Positions 8,344 to 18,858 of a stretch of 64,000 nt of DNA are shown here, piece by piece. Origin of the DNA: Aerobium sp039839275 (GTDB lineage Bacteria > Pseudomonadota > Alphaproteobacteria > Rhizobiales > Rhizobiaceae); assembly GCF_039839275.1 (NCBI RefSeq), contig NZ_JBDOQP010000002.1, positions 620,001-684,000 of the forward strand, given 5' to 3'. Each line of letters begins with the position of its first letter. Position 1 is the first letter of the stretch. The translations under genes and the position numbers were made by a program. The notes under the pieces were generated by a model. It was given only the letters and a program-made list of their open reading frames with translations. It had not been told where the DNA came from and did not search any database.

Positions 8344-9366
8344 TCAGCGCACGGCCCACAAGACCTTGAATTTCTCGTCGCGTATGATCTCGCCGGAACG
8401 GGCGAATGCGTTCGCCAGGACCGGCTCATAGGGCAGCGTACGGTTTGAGACGAGGTAGAGCCGCCCTGACGGCTTGAGCGCGGCGGACGCGGCGCGGATC
8501 ATGGCCTCGCCGAGCGATGGCTCGGCCGCCCTGCCCTGATGGAATGGCGGATTCATGATCACCGCATCATAGCGGCGCTCGACAGGCTCGGCGAGCAGAT
8601 CGTACCAGAGCACGCGGCATTCCAGGTGCGCGGCCAGATTGGTCATGTTCGCCTTGGCGGCAACGCAGGCCGAAAAGCTGGATTCGAACAGCGTGAGCGC
8701 TGTGACGGACGGTGCACGTTGCGCGAGCCGCACCGACAGATAGCCCCAGCCCGCCCCGAAATCGGCGACTTCGCCGCGGATGTCCGAGGGCAGATTGTCG
8801 GCGAGCAGCTTCGAGCCGGCATCGACATGGGCCTGTGAGAATACGCCGGGGACCGTGAGGAAACCGCCATCCAGGATGAGCGGCGGATTTGCCGCCTCAA
8901 GCGCCTCGACGGCCGCATCTGCATCGGGCGTGCGGATCAGCCAGAAAACGACGCCATGGCTCTTGGAAGCATGGTCTTCAACCGCCAGAAGCGACGCCAT
9001 GCGCTTGCGCAGGCTGGCCGCGCCGTCGGTCTTGCCGCCGGCAATGACGATGCGCCCGCCGATACGGGTGCGCTTCAGCGCTTCGGCGATCCAGAGCTCG
9101 TTCTGTCCGCGATGACGCCCGGCAAGCACGAGCGTGAGGTCATAGTTCTCGCCGTCGGCCTGCGGCTGCAGCGCATGCGCGCCACCTTCGAGAGCCCGAA
9201 AGGCGGGACGGAGATCCTGTTGCAGCGAAATCGCGCCCGGAAAGCCCTCGGGCAGGCGGAAACCCGGCGCGGCGTTGAGAAAGAATACGCGCGCGGCTTC
9301 GCCCGGGGCCTCCAGCAGACCCGCGTCGAAGGGATGAAACAGCGTCTTCAAAGATCCGTCGTTCAT
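8344..9366 (-). CDS. Class I SAM methyltransferase, RsmC/RlmG-like
   Basis: A 340-aa protein with an N-terminal half resembling the inactive RsmC-type methyltransferase domain and a C-terminal catalytic Rossmann domain. EVADFGAGWGYLSVRLAQ (about residues 200-217) is the SAM-binding motif, and AVIMNPPFHQG (about 270) is the NPPF motif of enzymes methylating exocyclic amines of guanine in rRNA. RsmC methylates G1207 of 16S rRNA, but whether this protein has that target cannot be decided here. It follows pnp on the same strand after a strong terminator, so it probably has its own promoter. The pnp/rsmC/fab neighbourhood is typical of rhizobia. Confidence 0.85.
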   Translation of the reverse strand: MNDGSLKTLFHPFDAGLLEAPGEAARVFFLNAAPGFRLPEGFPGAISLQQDLRPAFRALEGGAHALQPQADGENYDLTLVLAGRHRGQNELWIAEALKRTRIGGRIVIAGGKTDGAASLRKRMASLLAVEDHASKSHGVVFWLIRTPDADAAVEALEAANPPLILDGGFLTVPGVFSQAHVDAGSKLLADNLPSDIRGEVADFGAGWGYLSVRLAQRAPSVTALTLFESSFSACVAAKANMTNLAAHLECRVLWYDLLAEPVERRYDAVIMNPPFHQGRAAEPSLGEAMIRAASAALKPSGRLYLVSNRTLPYEPVLANAFARSGEIIRDEKFKVLWAVR

Positions 9367-9387
9367 CGACGGTGCCTCCTGGAAAAT

Positions 9388-9423
9388 GAAAAACGGACGC
9401 GGCCTCCCGGCCGCGCCCGTTTT
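9388..9423 (-). terminator. Intrinsic terminator of pnp
   Basis: On the minus strand a 14-bp GC-rich stem (arms 9410-9423 and 9391-9404, one mismatch, 4-5 nt loop) is followed by a run of five T residues and then ATTTTCC. It begins 22 nt after the pnp stop and 22 nt before the next gene, rsmC-like. Confidence 0.82.
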
Positions 9424-9444
9424 CAGTTCGTTACGGTGAACAGA

Positions 9445-11595
<2,151 letters not shown>

Positions 11596-11622
11596 GTGTT
11601 GTCCTTCAATGCGGGAAGGCGC

Positions 11623-11643
11623 CGCGCTGCCCTTTGCAGCGCG
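11623..11643 (-). promoter_or_regulatory. Hairpin in the pnp leader, next to the ribosome site
   Basis: A perfect 8-bp stem (CGCGCTGC / GCAGCGCG) with a 5-nt loop lies 16 nt upstream of the pnp Shine-Dalgarno (AAGGA, 11602-11606). E. coli pnp is autoregulated through an RNase III-cleaved leader stem at this type of position; the same role here is inference. Confidence 0.5.
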
Positions 11644-11836
11644 CAATACCATCCCTGGCTTCGTTGCAGGACGAGCCACGGGCAAGACAACGGGACGCTT
11701 CTCTTTCTGAACGGGCGACGGTCATCCGCCGAAAGCGCCCTGCAATCCTGCCCCATGACCCTGTCCCGGGGCGGCTCCGACATACTGCCTTTTCCAAACG
11801 CGGAGCCGATTGGGCCGCCACCGGCCCTTGATGATC

Positions 11837-11868
11837 GACCGGCGGGAGCCCTGAGGCACCCGCCGGTC
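11837..11868 (-). promoter_or_regulatory. Rho-independent-like hairpin between rpsO and pnp, without U-run
   Basis: A perfect 10-bp stem (GACCGGCGGG / CCCGCCGGTC) with a 12-nt loop begins 9 nt after the rpsO stop. On the minus strand no T-run follows, so it is more likely a processing or stability element, or a leaky attenuator allowing read-through into pnp, than a full terminator. Confidence 0.5.
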
Positions 11869-11876
11869 AAACTGCT

Positions 11877-12146
11877 TTAGCGGCGCAGGCCGAGCTTCTC
11901 GATCAGCGTCTGGTAGCGCGCTTCATCCTTGCGCTTGAGATAGTCAAGCAGGCTGCGGCGCTGGGAGACGAGGGCGAGCAGACCACGACGGGAATGGTTG
12001 TCCTTCTTGTGGTCCTTGAAGTGCTCGGTAAGGTTACGGATGCGCTCGGAAAGGATCGCGACCTGAACTTCCGGAGAACCGGTATCGTCCTTCTTGGTCG
12101 CGAATTCCGTCATCAGTTCCTGTTTACGCTCTGCGGTAATCGACAT
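11877..12146 (-). CDS. rpsO: Small ribosomal subunit protein S15
   Basis: Primary 16S rRNA-binding protein of the central domain (89 aa, the standard length). MSITAERKQELMTEFA at the N-terminus and SRRGLLALVSQRRSLLDYLK near the C-terminus are the conserved S15 helices. The ATG at 12146 has AAGGAAAAG 4 nt upstream, whereas the longer in-frame start gives a non-ribosomal extension. It is followed by pnp in the usual rpsO-pnp order. The 158 nt upstream are gene-free and carry a candidate promoter and leader structure. Confidence 0.97.
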   Translation of the reverse strand: MSITAERKQELMTEFATKKDDTGSPEVQVAILSERIRNLTEHFKDHKKDNHSRRGLLALVSQRRSLLDYLKRKDEARYQTLIEKLGLRR

Positions 12147-12278
12147 CGCGCTTTTCCTTTTCATGTTGGAGGAAACGGGTCGCCCACGGCCAGGATGTCG
12201 TCCAGCAGGGGCCAGTACACATGCGCTACTGGAGCGGATGTTGGGCGGCATATAGTGGAAATCGCCGTGGATTGCCAG
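12147..12278 (-). promoter_or_regulatory. rpsO promoter and leader region
   Basis: A weak sigma-70-like promoter can be drawn on the minus strand: CTGGCA (12278-12273), an 18-nt spacer and TATATG (12254-12249). The transcript would begin with a leader of about 95 nt that contains a 6-bp stem with a 9-nt loop (CCAGTA / TACTGG, 12212-12232). S15 commonly represses its own mRNA through leader structures, and rhizobial rpsO leaders have been described. Whether this is one is unproven. Confidence 0.35.
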
Positions 12279-12304
12279 CGAAATGATGCATTTGCGGGCG
12301 GGGC

Positions 12305-14032
12305 TCAGCCGGCCCCCGACGCGTCCTCGACTTCGTTCTGCTCGGGGCCAATCTTTTCGATCGGGATGGAGAAGCGCATCTCGAGACCATTGCGATGGAA
12401 CACCCGTTCGATCTTGGCGCCGAGAGCTCCACCAAGCATGCGCTCGATAACCTCGGTCCCAAAGCCCGTCGTCGGCCTCGCCTTGCGGCGCAGCCGTGGC
12501 ACCTGTTCACGCCATACCAGCTCCAGATTGTCGCCCGCAGCCTTCCAGTTGACCGCCAGCCGCCCATCATTGGAGGCGAACGCACCATATTTCGCGGCAT
12601 TCGTCGCCAACTCGTGAAGCGCCAGCCCAAGCGTCTGCGCCGCCTGGTTCGAAAGACGGAAGGGAGGACCCTTGATGTCGAGACGCTCCGCCTCGCTGGG
12701 CTGGAACGGCTCGATCTGCGCCCGGATCAGTTCCTGGAGCTCGACGCCTGCGACGCCGCCGGCGATGAGCAGGTCGGTCGAACGCGCCAGACCCTGGATA
12801 CGCTTCTGGAAGCTGTCGTGGAAACCGGGCAATGTCCGCGCGTGCCGCGCGGTCTGCTTGGCAATCGAGGACACAACCGTGAGCTGGTTCTTCGAGCGGT
12901 GCGCGACCTCGCGCATCAGGAAGCGTATCTCGTTGAGGGCCGCCTGGCGGTCACTCGAGGCTTGTGCCATCGCGAAGGACACGGTGGCGATTTCCTGCAC
13001 CGGATAGTTGACCGCCTGGACGTTCTCGCCGGCGCCGAGGCGTTGCGCATCGCGAGCGAGCCTTCGGATCGGGGTCGCGATCTGCCGCCCCAGCAGCCAT
13101 GCCAGCACGACACCGATGGCAATGATCGCCACGCCTCCGAGCACCAGCAGACGCAACGAGCGCGCCATGGGCGCATGGATGACCGATGTCGGAGCCCATA
13201 CGATGGTCTGCCACCCGCTGAGGGGCGAGACCGACTGGATCTTCTCGTAGGACGCCCCTTCGATCGAGACCTGCCGGCGGATCGTACCCTCCGTCGGCTC
13301 CAGCGTCTCAGCGAGAAGGAAGGGCTTGCCGATATCCGAGCTCAGGAACGAGGAGGACAGGACCGTGCCCTCGCGGTCCGTGATGACCGCGTTCCATCCT
13401 CCGCGAAGATTGCCGCTGCCGAGCGCACTGGTGAGATGCTCGGCATCGTGGGCGATGATCAGCAGGCGTGCGGGAGCAAAGCGCTCGGGCAGCGGGAGGA
13501 TGACGTTGAAGACCCAGTTCTGCGCCGTCTCGCCATAGAATGCGTTCGATACCTGCGGCTCCAGCGTCGCCAGCGCGCGCGCCGCTGTTTCCGTGTCGGC
13601 GATCCTGCCAAGCGGAGTACCGTATGGCACGCGCGTGTTGATCAGTTGTTGCAGGCTTTCGTCCGTGACGATCAGATGAGACCCGCTGTCGCGGAGCGCA
13701 TTGCGCGCACGAAAATAGAAATCGGCAAGGTTGCCTTCTTCAAGGGGCTGCGAAGTGGAAAGGACCCGCAGCGTCGTGAGCGTGCCCGAGAGTTGCCGAT
13801 CCACGGTCTCGGAGATCGATCCGGCCGTGGCCTCGGCAAGCGAGGTCAGCATGTCCTGCTGCGCCTGATTGTTGCGCTGGAGCAGTACCAGGGCAAAAAC
13901 CAGCGCGGGAACAAGCATCGCGGCCATTAACAGCGACAATATGGTGATGATGGAAATGCGCTTCGGGCTCAAGGCGGCCGGCACCTCGGCTACGGGGTCG
14001 TCCGGTCTCGCGTTGGTCGTATCGGAGGGCAA
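12305..14032 (-). CDS. HWE-family sensor histidine kinase with dCache-like sensor and HAMP
   Basis: A 575-aa inner-membrane sensor kinase. TM1 (about 26-51) and TM2 (about 293-315) enclose a roughly 240-residue periplasmic region of dCache type, followed by HAMP (about 316-365) and the kinase core. His378 in FLMREVAHRSKNQL is the phospho-acceptor. HELATNAAKYGA (473-484) is the N-box, and WRE (507-509) is the W-x-E that defines HWE kinases. There is no receiver domain and no response regulator gene alongside. The start is a TTG at 14032: TAAGGA lies 7 nt upstream and no ATG lies between it and TM1. It sits between truB and rpsO inside an otherwise conserved translation cluster. Confidence 0.9.
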   Translation of the reverse strand: MPSDTTNARPDDPVAEVPAALSPKRISIITILSLLMAAMLVPALVFALVLLQRNNQAQQDMLTSLAEATAGSISETVDRQLSGTLTTLRVLSTSQPLEEGNLADFYFRARNALRDSGSHLIVTDESLQQLINTRVPYGTPLGRIADTETAARALATLEPQVSNAFYGETAQNWVFNVILPLPERFAPARLLIIAHDAEHLTSALGSGNLRGGWNAVITDREGTVLSSSFLSSDIGKPFLLAETLEPTEGTIRRQVSIEGASYEKIQSVSPLSGWQTIVWAPTSVIHAPMARSLRLLVLGGVAIIAIGVVLAWLLGRQIATPIRRLARDAQRLGAGENVQAVNYPVQEIATVSFAMAQASSDRQAALNEIRFLMREVAHRSKNQLTVVSSIAKQTARHARTLPGFHDSFQKRIQGLARSTDLLIAGGVAGVELQELIRAQIEPFQPSEAERLDIKGPPFRLSNQAAQTLGLALHELATNAAKYGAFASNDGRLAVNWKAAGDNLELVWREQVPRLRRKARPTTGFGTEVIERMLGGALGAKIERVFHRNGLEMRFSIPIEKIGPEQNEVEDASGAG

Positions 14033-14096
14033 TTCGGCATCCTTACATCCGCGAAGCAGACAATGCCCGCAAGATCGCTTGCGTTCCAGACCAAAA

Positions 14097-15089
14097 TCAG
14101 CCCGCGAACACCCGCTTCGGCTTGAACATGCCTGCCTCTATGGCGCCGATCGCAACCAGGCGGCCATGCGCGAATGCGCAGGCCTCGTCGGCCTCCACCG
14201 GGGCATCGCGCCCCCGCACGATCACCGGATTGCCCAGGCGCAGCCGTCCGGCCGCGTCGTCGTTTATGATCACCTGGGGAAGGCAATCCAGCGCCGCGCC
14301 GGTGTCCATCAGCAAGGCGTCGAGCGCCTTCCATTGCTCGGGGCCGGGCCGTGGCGAGCGCGGACGCTCGTCGCCCTCCACCGGTTCCGGCTGTGGGATG
14401 GGCGGCGACGCGGCGATAGCCGCGTCGATGTCTTCCATGGTGACGAGATCGTCGGCGGTGAAGGGATCCACCTCGGTGCGACGCAGATAGGAGATGTGCC
14501 CGAAGCAGCCGAGATCACGGCCGATGTCGCGCGCCAGCGAGCGCACATAGGTGCCCTTGCCGCATTCGATCTCGAAGATCGCTGAATTGACGTCGGGGAT
14601 TTCGATCAGGTCGAAGCGGCCGATCTCGACCTCGCGCGCCGGAATCTCGACGGTCGCTCCGTCGCGCGCAAGGTCGTAGGCGCGCTCGCCAGCGATCTTG
14701 ATGGCGGAAAACTGCGGCGGCGTCTGCATGATGACGCCCGTATAGGCGGGCATCACGGCGCGGATGGCAGCCTCATCGGGCCGAAGATCGGACACCGCGG
14801 TAACCGCGCCTTCGAGATCGTCGGTGGAACGCTCCTGCCCCCAGGCGACGGTGAAGCGGTAGACCTTGGCCCCGTCCTGGACATAGGGCACGGTCTTGGT
14901 CGCCTCGCCCAGCGCGATCGGCAACATGCCGGAAGCAAGCGGATCGAGCGTGCCGGCGTGGCCCGCCTTCTCGGCACCGAACAGCCATTTGATCTTCGAC
15001 ACAGCCTCGGTCGAGCCCATGCCGTGGGGCTTGTCGAACACCAGCCAGCCGGAAACCGGGCGGCCCTTCTTCTTGCGTTGGCGGGACAT
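14097..15089 (-). CDS. truB: tRNA pseudouridine(55) synthase TruB
   Basis: Isomerises U55 to pseudouridine in the T-loop of most tRNAs (330 aa). GHAGTLDPLASGMLPIALG holds the catalytic aspartate, and VYRFTVAWGQERSTDDLEG and KGTYVRSLARDIGRDLG are further TruB motifs. The C-terminal part contains the expected PUA-like domain (RLRLGNPVIV). An in-frame TTG one codon upstream exists, but the ATG at 15089 is preferred. Its A is the last base of the rbfA stop (TGATG), so translation is probably coupled to rbfA. Confidence 0.96.
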   Translation of the reverse strand: MSRQRKKKGRPVSGWLVFDKPHGMGSTEAVSKIKWLFGAEKAGHAGTLDPLASGMLPIALGEATKTVPYVQDGAKVYRFTVAWGQERSTDDLEGAVTAVSDLRPDEAAIRAVMPAYTGVIMQTPPQFSAIKIAGERAYDLARDGATVEIPAREVEIGRFDLIEIPDVNSAIFEIECGKGTYVRSLARDIGRDLGCFGHISYLRRTEVDPFTADDLVTMEDIDAAIAASPPIPQPEPVEGDERPRSPRPGPEQWKALDALLMDTGAALDCLPQVIINDDAAGRLRLGNPVIVRGRDAPVEADEACAFAHGRLVAIGAIEAGMFKPKRVFAG

Positions 15090-15496
15090 CAATTCTCTTC
15101 CTGGTCGTCGGAGTCGAGATCGCGTGCGACTTCGGGCGAGCGCAGCAATTGATCTATCCTGGCCATGTTGTCGTAGCTGGAATCGAGCCGGAAGCGGAAT
15201 TCCGGCATGTATTTCATCTGTTTCAGGGCGCCGGAGACCCGGCCACGAATGAACTTGGCATTCTGGGCCAGGGCCTTGATGACGGCCTGGTCATCCTTGG
15301 CGGCGAGCGGCGCAACATAGGCCGTGGCGATCTTCAGATCCGTAGACATGCGGACCTCGGATACGGAGATCACGGTGGCCTCTATGAGGTCGTCGCGCAC
15401 CTCGCCGCGCTGGAGCACGTCGGCAAGCGCATGACGAACCTGTTCGCCGACGCGAAGTTGGCGCTGGGAGGGGCCGGAACTGGCAGAGCGGGGCAT
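15089..15496 (-). CDS. rbfA: 30S ribosome-binding factor RbfA
   Basis: KH-like 30S maturation factor (135 aa) that binds near helix 1 and assists 16S 5'-end processing. The segments SQRQLRVGEQVRHALADVL and LKIATAYVAPLAAKD are characteristic, and the C-terminal acidic tail (DLDSDDQEEN) is usual in alphaproteobacteria. The ATG at 15496 has AAGGA 8 nt upstream, while the in-frame start 45 nt earlier lacks one. It lies between infB and truB in the conserved order, separated from infB by a strong hairpin. Confidence 0.95.
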   Translation of the reverse strand: MPRSASSGPSQRQLRVGEQVRHALADVLQRGEVRDDLIEATVISVSEVRMSTDLKIATAYVAPLAAKDDQAVIKALAQNAKFIRGRVSGALKQMKYMPEFRFRLDSSYDNMARIDQLLRSPEVARDLDSDDQEEN

Positions 15497-15552
15497 TGCA
15501 GGTTTCCTTGCTCGCGGAAGCCCAGGATCGAACTGGGACACCGTTCAAAGCG

Positions 15553-15585
15553 CGCCTGGCGGCGGGATGTTCCCGCCGCCAGGCG
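15553..15585 (-). promoter_or_regulatory. Very stable hairpin between infB and rbfA
   Basis: A perfect 15-bp GC-rich stem (arms 15553-15567 and 15571-15585) with a 3-nt loop lies 22 nt downstream of the infB stop on the minus strand. Only a short, interrupted T-stretch (CTTTG) follows, so it may be a partial terminator, an RNase III site or a 3' stabiliser that sets infB versus rbfA levels. Confidence 0.6.
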
Positions 15586-15607
15586 ATACACAACGACAGG
15601 GGCGCGA

Positions 15608-18175
15608 TCAGAGCGTCCGCGTCACCATCTCGACGCGGAAGGCTTCGATGACATCGCCGACGCGCATGTCTTCGTAGTTGGCGAAGGCCATGCCACACTC
15701 CTGGCCGCCCGGCACCTCGGACACTTCGTCCTTGAAGCGCTTGAGCGTCTTGAGCGTGCCTTCGTGGATGACGACGTTGTCGCGGATGAGGCGAACGCCC
15801 GCACCACGTTCCATCTTGCCTTCCGTGACACGGCAACCCGCCACCTTGCCGACCTTGGTGATGTTGAACACTTCGAGAATCTCGGCATTGCCGATGAAGG
15901 TCTCGCGGCGCTCCGGCGACAGAAGGCCGGACATGGCCGCCTTTATGTCATCCACGAGGTCGTAGATGATGTTGTAGTAGCGGATCTCGATGCCGTTCTG
16001 CGCCGCCGCGTCACGCGCCTGCTTGTTGGCACGCACGTTGAAGCCGATGATCGCGGCACCCGACGTCTCGGCCAGCGAGATGTCGCTTTCGGTGATCGCG
16101 CCGGCTCCGGCGTGGACGATGCGCGCCCGGACCTCGTCGGTGCCGAGCTTGTCGAGCGCGCTGACGATCGCCTCGATCGAACCCTGCACGTCGCCCTTGA
16201 TGACGAGCGGGAATTCCTTGAGCCCGCTGGTCTGGAGCTGCGACATCATCTGCTCGAGCGAACCGCGCTGGCCGGCCTGGCGGGCCACTGCCTTCTCGCG
16301 GGCAAGACGCTGGCGGTACTCGGAAATCTCGCGGGCACGCGCCTCGTTCTCCACAACCGCGAAGCGATCGCCTGCCTGCGGCGTTCCCTGCAGGCCGAGA
16401 ACCTCGACCGGCGTGGATGGGAGCGCTTCCTTGAGCTGTTCGCCGCGATCGTCGACCAGCGCGCGGACACGGCCCCACTCGTTGCCGGCAACCACGATGT
16501 CGCCGATCTTGAGTGTTCCGGTCTGCACCAGGATGGTGGCGACCGGACCACGGCCCTTGTCGAGCTTGGCCTCGATGACCACGCCTTCGGCGGTACGGTC
16601 GGGATTGGCCTTGAGATCGAGAAGCTCCGACTGCAGAAGGATCGCCTCGAGCAGCTTGTCGAGATTGAGCTTCTTGGTTGCCGAGACCTCGACGTCGAGA
16701 ACCTCGCCGCCCATCGACTCCACGAACACCTCGTGCTGGAGCAACTGGTTGCGAACCTTCTGCGCATCGGCCGAAGGCTTGTCGATCTTGTTGATCGCCA
16801 CGATGATCGGCACACCGGCCGCCTTGGCATGGCTGATGGACTCGATCGTCTGCGGCATCACGCTGTCGTCGGCCGCGACCACGAGGATCGCGATATCGGT
16901 CGCCTGCGCGCCGCGGGCACGCATGGCGGTGAAGGCAGCGTGGCCGGGCGTATCGATGAAGGTGATCTTCTGGCCGTTCTGCTCAACCTGGTAGGCACCG
17001 ATGTGCTGGGTGATGCCACCGGCCTCGCCCGAAACGACATTGGCGTTTCGGATCGCGTCGAGCAACGAGGTCTTGCCGTGATCGACGTGGCCCATGATGG
17101 TCACGACCGGCGGACGAGACTTCAGATCCTCGGACTTGTCCTCGATGTTGAACATGCCTTCTTCGACGTCGGACTCGGCAACGCGGCGAACCGTGTGGCC
17201 AAATTCGCTGGCGATGAGCTCGGCCGTATCGGCGTCGATGACGTCGCCCGGCTTCATCATCTGGCCCTGCTTCATGAAGAACTTGACGACATCCACCGCC
17301 CGCTCGGCCATACGCTGAGCAAGTTCCTGGATGGTGATCGTCTCCGGCAGGATGACCTCGCGCATGATCTTCTCACGCGGCTCGTTGTGCATCGCGCGCT
17401 TGAACTTCTCCTGGCGGCGACGCATCGACGACAGCGAGCGCCCACGCGCCTCGTCGCCCGACAAAGCCGCGTTGAGGGTCAGCTTGCCGCGACGACGATC
17501 GTCCTCGCCCTTGGTCTTGGTGGGCTTGGGAGCTGCAACCTCGGGCTTGACCGGACCACGCCTGACGGCAGCGGCGGTGGCGCCACGCGGCTTCTTCTCT
17601 TCCTCGTCCTCGACCATGGCCGGCGTCTCGGCAGCGGGCGCGCGACGGCGTGCTTCCTCTTCCGAACGGCGGCGCGCATCGGCCTCTGCCTGCAGACGGG
17701 CTTCTTCCTCGGCCTGACGGCGCGCAGATTCCTCACGCTCGCGACGACGGCGTTCGTCTTCTTCGCTGCGGCGCTGGGCTTCCTCGACGGCACGCTTGCG
17801 GTCTTCGACCTCGCGAACCTTGGAATCCTGCAACGCGCGACGGCGCGCTTCCATCTCGTCGTTAGAGAGCTCGTTGAGAACCATGCCCGAACGCGAAACC
17901 GACGGGGTCGGCGGCGTCGGACGCGGCGCGACCTGCGCCTGCGGCGGCACGGGCGCCTGCGGCGCGCGCGGCTTCAACGTCACCGCTGGCTGCGGCGCGT
18001 CCTGCTTTTCGCCAGGCAGCGCAAACTTGCGCTTCTTGGTTTCGACGACCACTGCTTTCGTGCGTCCGTGCGAGAAGTTCTGCCGCACGGTGCCCTGCTC
18101 AGTGCCGGGCCGCTTCAGCGTCAGCGTCTTCTTCGTGTTCACACTCAGCGTCTTGTCGTCTTTGGTATCGCTCAT
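15608..18175 (-). CDS. infB: Translation initiation factor IF-2
   Basis: GTPase that places initiator tRNA on the 30S subunit and promotes subunit joining (855 aa). The N-terminal third is low-complexity: a basic start, a proline/alanine stretch, then a strongly charged E/R coiled segment (about residues 95-175). The IF2 N-domain follows (ITIQELAQRMAERAVDVVKF, about 295). The G domain has GHVDHGKTSLLDA (G1), DTPGHAAF (G3) and NKIDKP (G4). The C-terminal part has the two beta-barrel domains and the C1/C2 region. The ATG at 18175 overlaps the ylxR stop as ATGA. Confidence 0.97.
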   Translation of the reverse strand: MSDTKDDKTLSVNTKKTLTLKRPGTEQGTVRQNFSHGRTKAVVVETKKRKFALPGEKQDAPQPAVTLKPRAPQAPVPPQAQVAPRPTPPTPSVSRSGMVLNELSNDEMEARRRALQDSKVREVEDRKRAVEEAQRRSEEDERRRREREESARRQAEEEARLQAEADARRRSEEEARRRAPAAETPAMVEDEEEKKPRGATAAAVRRGPVKPEVAAPKPTKTKGEDDRRRGKLTLNAALSGDEARGRSLSSMRRRQEKFKRAMHNEPREKIMREVILPETITIQELAQRMAERAVDVVKFFMKQGQMMKPGDVIDADTAELIASEFGHTVRRVAESDVEEGMFNIEDKSEDLKSRPPVVTIMGHVDHGKTSLLDAIRNANVVSGEAGGITQHIGAYQVEQNGQKITFIDTPGHAAFTAMRARGAQATDIAILVVAADDSVMPQTIESISHAKAAGVPIIVAINKIDKPSADAQKVRNQLLQHEVFVESMGGEVLDVEVSATKKLNLDKLLEAILLQSELLDLKANPDRTAEGVVIEAKLDKGRGPVATILVQTGTLKIGDIVVAGNEWGRVRALVDDRGEQLKEALPSTPVEVLGLQGTPQAGDRFAVVENEARAREISEYRQRLAREKAVARQAGQRGSLEQMMSQLQTSGLKEFPLVIKGDVQGSIEAIVSALDKLGTDEVRARIVHAGAGAITESDISLAETSGAAIIGFNVRANKQARDAAAQNGIEIRYYNIIYDLVDDIKAAMSGLLSPERRETFIGNAEILEVFNITKVGKVAGCRVTEGKMERGAGVRLIRDNVVIHEGTLKTLKRFKDEVSEVPGGQECGMAFANYEDMRVGDVIEAFRVEMVTRTL

Positions 18176-18834
18176 TCCGTATCCTCTGCTGCGGCGTCAT
18201 CATGATCGCCGGTCGCCGCAACCGCAATCCGCTCGTCGGGGGTTCCGCCCCTGTATCGGTCAAGCGCCACCACGCGCTTAAGCACCGCCTTGCCGGTATC
18301 TCCGGCGAGCACGGCTGCATGTATCACATTTGCCCCCCCCAATGCCAAACCCAATTCGGCCTCCGAAAAGAGTTTGTACGAGGGTATGTCGGGGCCTTCC
18401 TGCCAGACTACGGCGCGGCGCGCCTGATCGATCTTGCGCACCCCATCCGGAGAGGCTTCAAGTGCGTGAACAACCAGCACCGCCTTCCCCGACCTGACCG
18501 CGCCCTCGACCTTCGCGGCGCCGAGCACCAGTTGGCCCGCCTTGCGAGCAAGCCCGAGCGAGCCGAGCACCGACTGGGCCAGAAGCCTGTCAACCAGCCC
18601 ACCGAGATCCGCGGGCGGCTTAACCTGAGCCTTGAAGGCACGTGCAAACAAGTTCTTGCGCGTTGCCTCATCCACATGGGTCCGGTCAGCCGTGACCCAG
18701 CAACCACGTCCGGGGAGCCGCCTCTTAAGGTCGGGAACAACCGACATGTCGGGACCCGCCACGAAGCGCAGCAAGCCATCCGGCTCGCCTGCCCGGCGTG
18801 TCACTATACATGTGCGTTCGTTCATCTCGTTCAA
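18172..18834 (-). CDS. ylxR: YlxR-type RNA-binding protein fused to an L7Ae-like domain
   Basis: A 220-aa protein of the nusA-infB operon. Residues about 5-80 form the YlxR/DUF448 domain (RTCIVTRRAGEPDGLLRFV and PGRGCWVTADRTHVDEA). Residues about 88-185 resemble an L7Ae/L30e/S12e RNA-binding fold (LGSLGLARKAGQLVLGAAKVE). This two-domain form is common in alphaproteobacteria, and its exact RNA target is unknown. Two starts are possible: TTG at 18834 with AGGAG 5 nt before it, or ATG at 18825 with the same site 14 nt away. I kept the TTG on spacing grounds. It overlaps infB by 4 nt and follows nusA by 24 nt. Confidence 0.88.
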   Translation of the reverse strand: MNEMNERTCIVTRRAGEPDGLLRFVAGPDMSVVPDLKRRLPGRGCWVTADRTHVDEATRKNLFARAFKAQVKPPADLGGLVDRLLAQSVLGSLGLARKAGQLVLGAAKVEGAVRSGKAVLVVHALEASPDGVRKIDQARRAVVWQEGPDIPSYKLFSEAELGLALGGANVIHAAVLAGDTGKAVLKRVVALDRYRGGTPDERIAVAATGDHDDAAAEDTE

Positions 18835-18858
18835 GAGCTCTCCTGTCCGGACGCATGG

